Source of the DNA: Chryseobacterium indologenes
Lineage (GTDB): Bacteria > Bacteroidota > Bacteroidia > Flavobacteriales > Weeksellaceae
Assembly: GCF_002025665.1 (NCBI RefSeq)
Contig: NZ_CP018786.1
Span: forward strand, 2,170,001-2,234,000
Direction: 5' to 3'
Length of the DNA stretch: 64,000 nucleotides
How positions within the stretch are numbered: the stretch's first letter is position 1; each line of letters starts with the position of its first letter. A program made the translations under genes and the position numbers. Shown in pieces: positions 16,969 through 24,350 of this stretch. The notes below the pieces were generated by a model. It was not told where the DNA came from. It searched no databases and saw nothing but the letters and a program-made list of their open reading frames with translations.

Positions 16969-18156
16969 ATGTTGATATCAAAAACTGCCTTTCGGGGCTT
17001 AAATTGCGCAATCGGTTGCATTGTTTTCGGGTTTTTATCTGCTCAAAGTATTGTTCAGGTTACAAACCCTTCGGGTTTTGCCAGAAATGAAGTGGTAACT
17101 ATTCCCAATACTTTATTGAAATCATTTTTAAGTAAGCATACTGAAAAAGACCTTAGAATAAAAGATGTAAAAGGAAACTGGATTCCCATTCAGTGGATTG
17201 ATTATAATGGTGACGGAAAGGGTGAAGAATTACTTTTTCAGGTGAATATTGATGCAGGGAAAACAAATACTTTTACTATTGTAACAGACGGAAAGAGACA
17301 GATTCCGGAAAGCAGGATTTCTACTTATTCCAGGCTGGTTCCTGAAAGAGTAGATGATTATGCCTGGGAAAATGATAAGGTTGCCTTCAGGGTATACGGT
17401 CCGAAGGGTCAGCAGGAAGCTTTACAAGGAATAAAAAGCAGCACCCTTTCAAGCGGTGTAGACATCTGGCTGAAAAGAACAGATCTGCCTGTTATCAACA
17501 AATGGTACAAAGGTTATCTTACAGATCCTATGTATTATCATAAAGATACAAGAGGTGAGGGTTACGATCCTTATCATGTAGGAAACAGCCGTGGAACGGG
17601 CGGAATCGGGATATGGGAAAATGAAAAACTTCAGACCTCCCAAAACTTTATATCATCCAAAACAATTGCAGAAGGTCCTTTAAGAACTGTTTTTGAACTT
17701 ACTTACCAGCCATGGAGTGAATATGGAGTGAAAGAAACAAAAAGAATTTCTTTAGATCTGGATTCTAATTTCTCAAAATTTGAATCCACTTTTGAAACGG
17801 AAAAACCTGTTCCGAATTTTACTGTAGGAATTACTTTGCATAAAAACGAAGGAACAACTCAGCTGAATAATCAACAAGGCTATTATCTTCACTGGGAAAA
17901 AATAGATGATGCATTTGTAGGAGAAGGAATTGTAATAGATCCCAGAATTGTTGAAAAATCACTTGCCTTCACCTCTGAAATTCCAGATGAAAGCAATTTG
18001 TATGTTGTCACCAAGCCTTCAAAAGTTTTAACCTATTATGCCGGATTTGCGTGGCAGAAAAGCGGACAGGTTCAGACACAGAAAGATTGGGAGAATTTGC
18101 TTCAGAAACAGTCGGAAATTATTGCGAAACCATTGGTGGTGAAAGTTATTAGGTGA
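16969..18156 (+). CDS. DUF4861 family protein, pectin-locus type
   Basis: The protein is 395 aa from the ATG at 16969; a TTG four codons earlier is not needed. A signal peptide with a hydrophobic core (LNCAIGCIVFGFLSAQS) is followed by a beta-rich DUF4861 domain over most of the chain, with the family features WIPIQWIDYNGDGKGEELLFQ, YAWENDKVAFRVYGP and GITLHKNEGT. DUF4861 proteins are commonly encoded in pectin and rhamnogalacturonan loci of Bacteroidetes; their activity is not settled. It is followed 70 bases later by PL10. A second, diverged DUF4861 gene lies at 29836. A LacI-like palindrome lies inside codons 14-17. Confidence 0.85.
   Translation: MLISKTAFRGLNCAIGCIVFGFLSAQSIVQVTNPSGFARNEVVTIPNTLLKSFLSKHTEKDLRIKDVKGNWIPIQWIDYNGDGKGEELLFQVNIDAGKTNTFTIVTDGKRQIPESRISTYSRLVPERVDDYAWENDKVAFRVYGPKGQQEALQGIKSSTLSSGVDIWLKRTDLPVINKWYKGYLTDPMYYHKDTRGEGYDPYHVGNSRGTGGIGIWENEKLQTSQNFISSKTIAEGPLRTVFELTYQPWSEYGVKETKRISLDLDSNFSKFESTFETEKPVPNFTVGITLHKNEGTTQLNNQQGYYLHWEKIDDAFVGEGIVIDPRIVEKSLAFTSEIPDESNLYVVTKPSKVLTYYAGFAWQKSGQVQTQKDWENLLQKQSEIIAKPLVVKVIR
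17008..17019. promoter_or_regulatory. Possible LacI-type operator inside the DUF4861 coding start
   Basis: GCAATCGGTTGC differs by one base from GCAATCGATTGC found upstream of susC. It lies ~40 bases inside the gene, within the signal-peptide codons, and ~60 bases downstream of the predicted transcription start, where a bound repressor could act as a roadblock. Confidence 0.4.
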
Positions 18157-18205
18157 GAGAGTGGGAGAGTTGTAGGTTGGAAGTGTTTTAGGGTGAAATG
18201 CTCAG
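18157..18205. other. G-rich low-complexity spacer between DUF4861 and PL10
   Basis: The strand is purine-heavy (GAGAGAGTGGGAGAG, then GTAGGTTGGAAG), unlike the AT-rich spacers elsewhere in the window. It may be a decayed copy of an interspersed sequence. No ORF or hairpin was seen. Confidence 0.35.
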
Positions 18206-18226
18206 CTTAATTTTAAATATTAGAAA

Positions 18227-19246
18227 ATGAATTTAAAGATATATACATTGGCATTAGGAATACTGGCGGTTAACTGTTCAGCCCAGGTGAAAGATACATT
18301 AGCGGAGAAAATGCTGGTGTATCAGCTTCCGAATGGCGGTTGGGGAAAACAGCTTCAGGATAAATCGGTGGTCAACTATAATCAGCCGATTGATAAAGCT
18401 CTTTTAAAAAAAATAAAATCAACAGGTGATGATCATGCTACGATTGATAACAATGCTACTTCAAGAGAGATCAATGCGTTGATTAGAGCATATTCAACAA
18501 CCAAAAATCCGGATTATTTAAAAGCAGCGGAAAAAGGAATCAGTTACCTCATTCTTATGCAGTATGAAAACGGAGGTTTTCCTCAGTATTACCCTAATTC
18601 AGGGCTCTACAGAAAGCAGGTGACCTATAATGATAATGCGATGATCAATGCTTTGACAGTTCTTTTTAACGCAGCGGAAGGAAAGAATAATTTTGATGTG
18701 GCTTCCTCGTTATTAAAAGAAAAATCAAAAATTGCCGTACAAAAAGGAATTGGGTGTATTTTAAAAACTCAGGTTCTTCAGAAAGGAATTCCTTCCATTT
18801 GGGCAGATCAGTATCATGAAATTACACTGCAGCCGGATAAAGCAAGAGCTTTTGAGCCCATTTCATTAGCCACCGGAGAATCTGTCGGAATTGTAAGGTT
18901 TTTAATGATGCAACCGGTAACTCCTGAGATTGAAAAATCAATCAAAGCCGCCATACAATGGTTCAAAGAGAATAAAATAGAAGGGTACAGCTACAATGTT
19001 ACCAAACAGAATGGAAAAGCTGTAAGAGTATTGGCTGAAGATAAAAATTCCGTGATCTGGGCAAGATTTTATGATATTCATACCAATAAACCTTTGTTTG
19101 GAGACCGTGATGGAAGTGTAAAATATAACTACAATGAAGTCTCAGAAGAAAGAAGAAACGGTTACAGTTGGTTTGGTGATTTTGCAGAAAAGCTTTTAGT
19201 CAAAGAATACCCGAAATGGCTGGAGAAAAATAAATTAAATGAATAA
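18227..19246 (+). CDS. pelA: Pectate lyase, polysaccharide lyase family 10
   Basis: This 339-aa exported enzyme has a signal peptide (MNLKIYTLALGILAVNCSAQ, cut near residue 20) and a PL10 catalytic domain covering the rest. Family motifs are QLPNGGWGKQL, TIDNNATSREI, YENGGFPQYYP, VTYNDNAMINAL and VIWARFYDI..NKPLFGDRDG, which hold the calcium and catalytic residues of this (alpha/alpha) toroid family. It cuts polygalacturonate by beta-elimination and leaves 4,5-unsaturated ends. It sits in an operon with DUF4861 and is followed by a strong terminator. Confidence 0.92.
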   Translation: MNLKIYTLALGILAVNCSAQVKDTLAEKMLVYQLPNGGWGKQLQDKSVVNYNQPIDKALLKKIKSTGDDHATIDNNATSREINALIRAYSTTKNPDYLKAAEKGISYLILMQYENGGFPQYYPNSGLYRKQVTYNDNAMINALTVLFNAAEGKNNFDVASSLLKEKSKIAVQKGIGCILKTQVLQKGIPSIWADQYHEITLQPDKARAFEPISLATGESVGIVRFLMMQPVTPEIEKSIKAAIQWFKENKIEGYSYNVTKQNGKAVRVLAEDKNSVIWARFYDIHTNKPLFGDRDGSVKYNYNEVSEERRNGYSWFGDFAEKLLVKEYPKWLEKNKLNE

Positions 19247-19260
19247 TTGGTATTCAATAA

Positions 19261-19287
19261 GAGCGGGTTTTACCCGCTTATTTTTTT
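19261..19287 (+). terminator. Terminator of the DUF4861-PL10 operon
   Basis: AGCGGGT pairs with TACCCGCT around a 3-base loop and is followed by seven Ts, 15 bases after the PL10 stop. Confidence 0.85.
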
Positions 19288-19292
19288 CAAAT

Positions 19293-19322
19293 AAAAAAGA
19301 GCATCTCATTTCTGAGACGCCC
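19293..19322 (-). terminator. Terminator of the PL1 gene
   Basis: GCATCTCA pairs with TGAGACGC (one wobble) around TTTC, and on the minus strand runs into a T tract (complement of AAAAAA at 19293-19298). It lies ~37 bases after the PL1 stop. Confidence 0.75.
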
Positions 19323-19358
19323 TCTTCCTTTTATGACTACTATTACTGAAGTCTTGTG

Positions 19359-20465
19359 CTAAAACTGATCACAAACATTTCCTCCCAAAGTAGCTCCCGC
19401 ATTAGCTGTTACATCTGCCTTTACATCTGCTACATTAAGTTTTGTGATACTGTATGGCGGAGTGAATGCTGTTCCGCTTCCTGCTGTATTTCCGGTAACA
19501 TTGATGAAACTGCTTCCGGATTGGGTTACCGCTGTAAATCCACTCATTAGGTTGATAGGCTCTTTTACATTTTCAAAAACATTTCTTTCTACCAGAATAT
19601 TAGCCTGAACCCCTGCTGCAATACATTTGTTGCTTACAGAACTGTTGAAATAGCTGTTCAGAATATGAATTTTACCAAATCTTACTCTTGGCATACGTTC
19701 CCTGCACCCAGGTGCCCACCAACATCTGACAAAAGTTACATTCAGCTTTCCGGCATCAGCAGTGGCGCCGTCGCTGGATCCGATAAGGTTCGAGAACCTG
19801 TGATCATCTGTTCCTCCTGAGCCTCCAGGTTTTGGGGCTTTCAGGTAATGGAATTTCGTATAAGAAACAGTAATATAATCGGATTTATTCTTAATGTCGA
19901 AATTTCCATCCACTCCATCTCTGAATTCGCAGTGATCTATCCATACATTTCGGCAGTCGTCCAGAATGGCATTATCCCAACCATCGGTGTCATAAGCGCC
20001 AGGACCTTCAAAAATAAGGTTACGGATAATGATATTATTACATCTTTTAATATTGATAATACCTGAACCGTCTTTCGTCTGGTCAGTAGAAACGAGTTTG
20101 GCTCCGGTTGTTCCGTAAATTGTTTTTCCTGTCTGGTCCTGAAGAGATAAACGGGTAGTGATGGTAATAGTTCCGGTTACTTTGATCACTTTTACGGCTG
20201 TATTTTCAATAGCTGCTTTTAATTGTGCGTAAGTAGAAACGGTTGTTTCTGCTGCTGTTCCGCCACCGGTAGTTCCACCGTTTTGAGAAGCCCATCCCGG
20301 AGCGACACAATTGGCCAGAGGAACAATCTTTTGTGATAAAGAGTTTTTGATGTTGAGTTCGCTTTGTGTAAGGTCATTGTTCATTTCTTCCTGACCACAT
20401 CCGGTTAAGGTAAAAGCAGAGCTTAGAGCGACTGTTAATAAGGCCGCCTTGAACGTTGTTTTCAT
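19359..20465 (-). CDS. Pectate lyase, polysaccharide lyase family 1, lipoprotein
   Basis: This 368-aa enzyme has a lipoprotein signal (lipobox LTGC, Cys23), so it is probably anchored in the outer membrane. A Gly/Thr-rich linker (residues ~60-75) leads to a parallel beta-helix domain. Motifs are NIIIRNLIFEGPGAYDTDGWD, VWIDHCEFRDGVDGNFDIKN (calcium-binding aspartates) and CRERMPRVRFGKIHILNSYF, the last holding the catalytic arginine region of PL1. It cleaves polygalacturonate by beta-elimination. It is a monocistronic gene between two terminators and a 369-base upstream region with a LacI-like operator. Confidence 0.9.
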   Translation of the reverse strand: MKTTFKAALLTVALSSAFTLTGCGQEEMNNDLTQSELNIKNSLSQKIVPLANCVAPGWASQNGGTTGGGTAAETTVSTYAQLKAAIENTAVKVIKVTGTITITTRLSLQDQTGKTIYGTTGAKLVSTDQTKDGSGIINIKRCNNIIIRNLIFEGPGAYDTDGWDNAILDDCRNVWIDHCEFRDGVDGNFDIKNKSDYITVSYTKFHYLKAPKPGGSGGTDDHRFSNLIGSSDGATADAGKLNVTFVRCWWAPGCRERMPRVRFGKIHILNSYFNSSVSNKCIAAGVQANILVERNVFENVKEPINLMSGFTAVTQSGSSFINVTGNTAGSGTAFTPPYSITKLNVADVKADVTANAGATLGGNVCDQF

Positions 20466-20579
20466 AGTTTATATTTTGTGATTTGTTCTTGGTGTAAAAT
20501 TATATTATTAATATTAAATTATTTTATATTTTACTATATTAATATTTATATAATTACAATATTAAATATTTTATTTGAT

Positions 20580-20589
20580 CAATCGATTG
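20580..20589. promoter_or_regulatory. LacI-type operator upstream of PL1
   Basis: CAATCGATTG is a perfect 10-bp palindrome with the central CG typical of LacI-family sites. It is centred ~119 bases before the PL1 start. The same core occurs before susC and kduI. Confidence 0.6.
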
Positions 20590-20677
20590 CATTTTATGTT
20601 TTATTTAAAATTTATTTATTGCTTTAAACGAGTCACTAAAAATGGCAGTATTTTATATTTTTAATGCTTTGTTTTTT

Positions 20678-20825
20678 TGTTGGATTATCGCAAAGAACAT
20701 TTGACTTTGCCCATATGAGATTTTCAGCAAAGGATGCAGTTTACAATTTTATCGGAGATAAAATCTTTGCGCCTTAAAAACGAATGGTATTAAAAAAAAA
20801 CTTAGTGCCTTTGCGTTTTCCAACA
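20678..20825. repeat. Interspersed element with terminal inverted repeats, copy A
   Basis: It starts TGTTGGATTATCGCAAAG and ends CTTTGCGTTTTCCAACA, which are near-exact inverted copies. A 62-base core (20719-20780) matches copy B (24249-24310) at 52 positions by my count. The core holds a small hairpin (TTTTATC, 3-base loop, GATAAAA) whose stem is intact in both copies. There is no coding capacity. Confidence 0.7.
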
Positions 20826-20834
20826 TTCTTTTAA

Positions 20835-21173
20835 TTAAATAAGAAAATCCTCCCGGAAAGGCGTAAAAGCATCAATGAGCTTTCCTTCTTCAAGACATTT
20901 CACCCCATGAAAAATATTAGGCTGTGCAAAAAATCCATCTCCTTCCTTTAAAACTTTTGTTTCACCATCTATTGTAACTTCAAACTTTCCTGAAGCAACA
21001 TACGTGATCTGAGAATGAAAATGCTGATGTAATGCTCCTACAGCATCTTTCTCAAATTTTACAATAACCATCATTATCTGGGAATTATATCCAACAAACT
21101 GCCTGGAAATACCATTTCCTAAATCTTCCCAAGCAGTGTTCCTATCGAAGAAAGGTTCTTTTTTGAAATCCAT
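20835..21173 (-). CDS. kdgF: KdgF-like cupin, unsaturated uronate linearisation
   Basis: This 112-aa single-domain cupin has metal ligands in the two cupin motifs: GALHQHFHSQITYVASGKFEV (His..His and a Gln) and FFAQPNIFHGVKCLE (late His). KdgF turns the 4,5-unsaturated monouronate left by lyases and GH105 into the linear keto form used by KduI. Context supports this: it ends the pectin enzyme run, 44 bases after CE12. It has no signal peptide, so it acts in the cytoplasm. Confidence 0.85.
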   Translation of the reverse strand: MDFKKEPFFDRNTAWEDLGNGISRQFVGYNSQIMMVIVKFEKDAVGALHQHFHSQITYVASGKFEVTIDGETKVLKEGDGFFAQPNIFHGVKCLEEGKLIDAFTPFREDFLI

Positions 21174-21217
21174 TTTATATTTTTAATTAAAATTTCGTGC
21201 GATCTGTACAATTCGTG

Positions 21218-21952
21218 TTATTTAATATACTTCTCCAAGCCGATTTTCAAGGCTTTTAAAGAGGTAGCTGCCAGCCATGCAACAGATTCGGCTCCTAGTT
21301 TTGACAAATGAGTATCGTCATCTTTTCCTTCCGGATAATAAGGTTCATCACCTTTTTTATAATGCAGATGCAGTTTTTTTGAGTTTTCCGGACCATAGGA
21401 AATTTCCAGCTGCTCTGACAATAATTGTAAATCCACAAAAGGAACTTTAAGATCATTGGCAACCATTCTGACCACCAAAGGATATTCTTTATGTGTATCC
21501 ACCAAAACACCGTTCTCATTAAAATTCCTTCTTACAATTGAAGTCATGAGGATCGGAATAGCACCTTTAGCTCTGGCTTCGCCGACATATCTTTCAAGAT
21601 TGGCTCTGTATTGAGTGTATGGATTGGTAAAACGCGTGGAGTCATTTATTTTCTGGTCATTATGTCCAAACTGGATGATCACAAAATCCCCTTTCTTAAG
21701 CTGATTCATCACTTTATTCCATCTTCCTTCCGTTCTGAAGCTTTTTGAACTTCTCCCGTTAGTTGCATGATTCTGAATGGAAATTCCAGAGGTAAAAAGA
21801 GATGGAAGCATTTGTCCCCAGCCATGCTCAGGGTTTTTGTCCGGATTTTCTTTATTGGCCATGGTAGAATCACCAATGAGGAATAGCGTAGGTTGCTGTG
21901 CATAGGTGATGATGGAAAGGAAGAAGATAAGAAGGGTAAGTTTTTTTTTCAT
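21218..21952 (-). CDS. Rhamnogalacturonan acetylesterase, SGNH/CE12
   Basis: The protein has 244 residues from MKKKLTLLIFFLSIITYAQ, the signal peptide. The open frame 16 codons upstream lacks that pattern and is rejected. SGNH blocks are visible: IGDSTMAN (nucleophile Ser), GWGQM, NGRSSKSF, QFGHNDQK and the catalytic pair in DDDTHLSKLGA. These esterases remove acetyl groups from rhamnogalacturonan or galacturonan so lyases and hydrolases can act. A 293-base gap separates it from the CE8 gene upstream, with no clear signal in that gap. A second CE12 gene is at 26019. Confidence 0.88.
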   Translation of the reverse strand: MKKKLTLLIFFLSIITYAQQPTLFLIGDSTMANKENPDKNPEHGWGQMLPSLFTSGISIQNHATNGRSSKSFRTEGRWNKVMNQLKKGDFVIIQFGHNDQKINDSTRFTNPYTQYRANLERYVGEARAKGAIPILMTSIVRRNFNENGVLVDTHKEYPLVVRMVANDLKVPFVDLQLLSEQLEISYGPENSKKLHLHYKKGDEPYYPEGKDDDTHLSKLGAESVAWLAATSLKALKIGLEKYIK

Positions 21953-22245
21953 GTTTATTTTATTTAGTATAATTCTTTTGTCTTGAAACAAAAGAATCAA
22001 AAATTCAAGACTGGGAATCTTCCGCTAAAAATTAATTCTATTCTCTAAAAATTCTAAACTCGTGCGAATTCGATTTTTCTTCTTCTGGTCATTACTGGTG
22101 TCGCGCTCAAACAATAGAATTTTCTTAACGTTCACAGAAATAATTTTTTTAACGCTTCATATTCCAATGTCAATGGGATAGAAAAATTGGTCATTATTTT
22201 TCATTTGCTTTTTTATTTAAGTATCTTCTGTATATTGGATATTAC

Positions 22246-23226
22246 TTATTGCTTATTATTTATGTTAGGGTTCCAGCCGTCAAATATTTTCTCTAAGTTG
22301 TAATTTTTAAGATCTTTTGTTGTCAGTTGATGAGACCAGCTTACCCGTTTTGAAGGATTTCCACCATCGCCTTTGCTTCTGTATTCTGCGTAATAAGCGG
22401 TTTTTTCTTTATCGGGAAACATTTTGTCTCCTTTCCAGGGATTCCAGCCTTCAGGGAGAATATGTTTTCCCATTTCCGTATTGATAAAAACTGTTTTAGC
22501 ATACGGTCTCCAAGGCCTTCCGAGATACACTTTAGACACCTCATCTTTAGCAATAAGCTTACAATCGAAAAAAACAAATCCATATTTTCTGTCAATTTCC
22601 GTGGCAGCAGCAGTGATGTAAGAATCGGCTAAGCTTTTAATCGTACAGTTTTTAAAAACAACGGTTGCCTGTCCGAAAATAAAATCGGTAGTTCCTTCTA
22701 TATAGCAGTTTTCAAAATACTGTCTGCTGTGGTTGGTTGCAGCATAAAAAGTATCCTGACAACCAATAATATCAGCGTTTTTCATTACAAAACGGTCTCC
22801 TTCTACATGAAGCGAAACCGCCTGTCCTTCATTGCATGAACTGTTTTGAACGGTCAGGTTGCTGATTTTGATATCATCACCCATTACCAGAAGAGTATAG
22901 GAATTGAAAGTCGTCATCTTTTCATGGAAAGAATCTGTTTTTCCTGAGAAATCATTGTTGGTAATTATCGTATTGTTTCTGTTTTCCCCTTCCAGTGTGA
23001 TCTTATGTTTCGAAGAAGGAATGACCACTTTCTCATGATAGATTCCCGGTTTGATTCTTATGAATGCTTCTGCCGGACCAAGATCTCTTACAGAATTGAT
23101 TGCTTTCTGAATGGTGGCAAAATCTCCGCTTCCATCCTGAGCAACTGTAAGGGTGATATAAGGTTTGCTTTGCGCCCAAATATATTGAGAAACTGCCAGC
23201 AATAGTATTACAAATAATTTTTTCAT
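22246..23226 (-). CDS. Pectin methylesterase, carbohydrate esterase family 8
   Basis: This 326-aa protein has a signal peptide (MKKLFVILLLAVSQYIWAQ). It is a beta-helix enzyme with all CE8 motifs: GQAVSLHVEGDRF, GCQDTFYA (acid/base Asp), DFIFGQA (nucleophile Asp) and YLGRPWRPYAKT (substrate-binding Arg and Trp). It removes methyl esters from homogalacturonan in the periplasm or at the cell surface, giving substrate for pectate lyases and GH28. The esterase gene ends 16 bases upstream, so the two are co-transcribed. The CE8 at 32318 is a paralogue. Confidence 0.92.
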   Translation of the reverse strand: MKKLFVILLLAVSQYIWAQSKPYITLTVAQDGSGDFATIQKAINSVRDLGPAEAFIRIKPGIYHEKVVIPSSKHKITLEGENRNNTIITNNDFSGKTDSFHEKMTTFNSYTLLVMGDDIKISNLTVQNSSCNEGQAVSLHVEGDRFVMKNADIIGCQDTFYAATNHSRQYFENCYIEGTTDFIFGQATVVFKNCTIKSLADSYITAAATEIDRKYGFVFFDCKLIAKDEVSKVYLGRPWRPYAKTVFINTEMGKHILPEGWNPWKGDKMFPDKEKTAYYAEYRSKGDGGNPSKRVSWSHQLTTKDLKNYNLEKIFDGWNPNINNKQ

Positions 23227-23242
23227 AAGATCTGGTTAAAAA

Positions 23243-24151
23243 TTATTTCAAAACTTTATTTAAAAAATCAACGGTATAGTTCAACGTTTCTGTAAACCAT
23301 GGCTCTGCAGACCAGAATGAGTGTGGAGAATCTTTAATTTCATGAAATTCACAAGGAATATTGTAAGCCTTTAGTTTTTTCATCATATCATCTCTTCCGG
23401 CATGAAACCTGGGTTGAGAACTGTTGATAAAAAGAATAGGCGGAGTATTTTTATCAACATATTCCAGCGGTGAAGCTTCTGTCCAGTTTTTTAGATTGGT
23501 ATTTCTGTCTCCATCCAGCCAATAGGAAGCGTAAGTACTTTCCTCTGCTTCAGGATGAATGAAGGATACAATTCCATCAATATTGATGATCGCTTTTATA
23601 TTATTTTTCTTTTGTACTCCTACTAATGTTGCCATCTGAGCTCCGGCAGATTCGCCCAAAACAGTTATTTTCTTTTTGTTTAAAGAATATTTTTTGTGAT
23701 GAGCCTGCAACCATTGAATAGCAGTTTCTATGTCTTCAATGCCGGCAGGATATTTTGCAGCATCCGCAAGACGGTAGCCAACAGCGATAACAACAAATCC
23801 CTTTGAAGCTAATTCCATTGCCATATATTTTTCATTATCCTTACTTCCGGAAATCCATCCGCCACCGTGAACCATTGCAATTCCTGCATGCTTTTTTGAA
23901 TCATCAAGAGGGTAGTATACATCGGCTTTTAATGATGTTCCGTTGATGTTTTTGTATTCAATATCCTTGTCGATTTTAATATTTGGCGGAACCGGGCGAT
24001 CAATTGGAGTTATGAAAGAGTATTTTTTCTTTAATTTTTCAAAAGTTCCTTCATTGGTGTAAGGAGAAGCATTCGGTCTGCTTACCTGCCCGAATGCCAT
24101 CGTCCCTACGAAGAAAATAGAAATATAAGTATGTCTTTTGGTGAAAATCAT
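23243..24151 (-). CDS. Alpha/beta hydrolase, exported carbohydrate esterase-like
   Basis: This 302-aa protein has an N-terminal signal (ISIFFVGTMAFGQ) and an alpha/beta hydrolase fold. The oxyanion motif is AMVHGGGWISGS, the nucleophile elbow is VLGESAGAQMA, and the catalytic acid and histidine probably lie in FHAGRDD and DSPHSFW. Similar BD-FAE/ExeB-type esterases in pectin loci remove acetyl or feruloyl groups from side chains. The 198 bases upstream are filled by repeat copy B. Confidence 0.82.
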   Translation of the reverse strand: MIFTKRHTYISIFFVGTMAFGQVSRPNASPYTNEGTFEKLKKKYSFITPIDRPVPPNIKIDKDIEYKNINGTSLKADVYYPLDDSKKHAGIAMVHGGGWISGSKDNEKYMAMELASKGFVVIAVGYRLADAAKYPAGIEDIETAIQWLQAHHKKYSLNKKKITVLGESAGAQMATLVGVQKKNNIKAIINIDGIVSFIHPEAEESTYASYWLDGDRNTNLKNWTEASPLEYVDKNTPPILFINSSQPRFHAGRDDMMKKLKAYNIPCEFHEIKDSPHSFWSAEPWFTETLNYTVDFLNKVLK

Positions 24152-24180
24152 CTGATAAAGCGATTTCTTTAATTTATAAA

Positions 24181-24350
24181 TGTTGGAATACGCAAAGGCA
24201 CAAAATTTTTATCCTTTCTTTTGTTTTATAAGTCGCGAGAAAATCAAAGATTTTCAGCAAAATGAGAAGCTTTCAATTTTATCGAAGATAAAATCTTTGC
24301 GTCTTAAAAGCACTGTTAATTCAATCTTTTACGTCTTTGCGATAATCAAC
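24181..24350. repeat. Interspersed element with terminal inverted repeats, copy B
   Basis: It starts TGTTGGAATACGCAAAG and ends CTTTGCGATAATCAAC, which are inverted copies of each other with a few mismatches. The internal core matches copy A and keeps the TTTTATC/GATAAAA hairpin. The right end touches the stop codon of the GH28 gene, so the insertion may have set the gene's 3' end. Confidence 0.7.

Larger units (their letters stand above)
20466..20834. other. Intergenic region upstream of PL1: operator plus interspersed repeat
   Basis: The left half is extremely AT-rich and contains the CAATCGATTG palindrome. The right half is filled by an element with terminal inverted repeats (20678-20825) that ends 10 bases before the kdgF stop codon. 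No ORF is seen. Confidence 0.7.

Noticed and set aside
22001..22245. Possible small gene or riboswitch in the gap between CE12 and CE8
   Set aside because: No start with a plausible frame and no conserved aptamer-like pairing could be recognised; it is AT-rich with scattered short repeats only.
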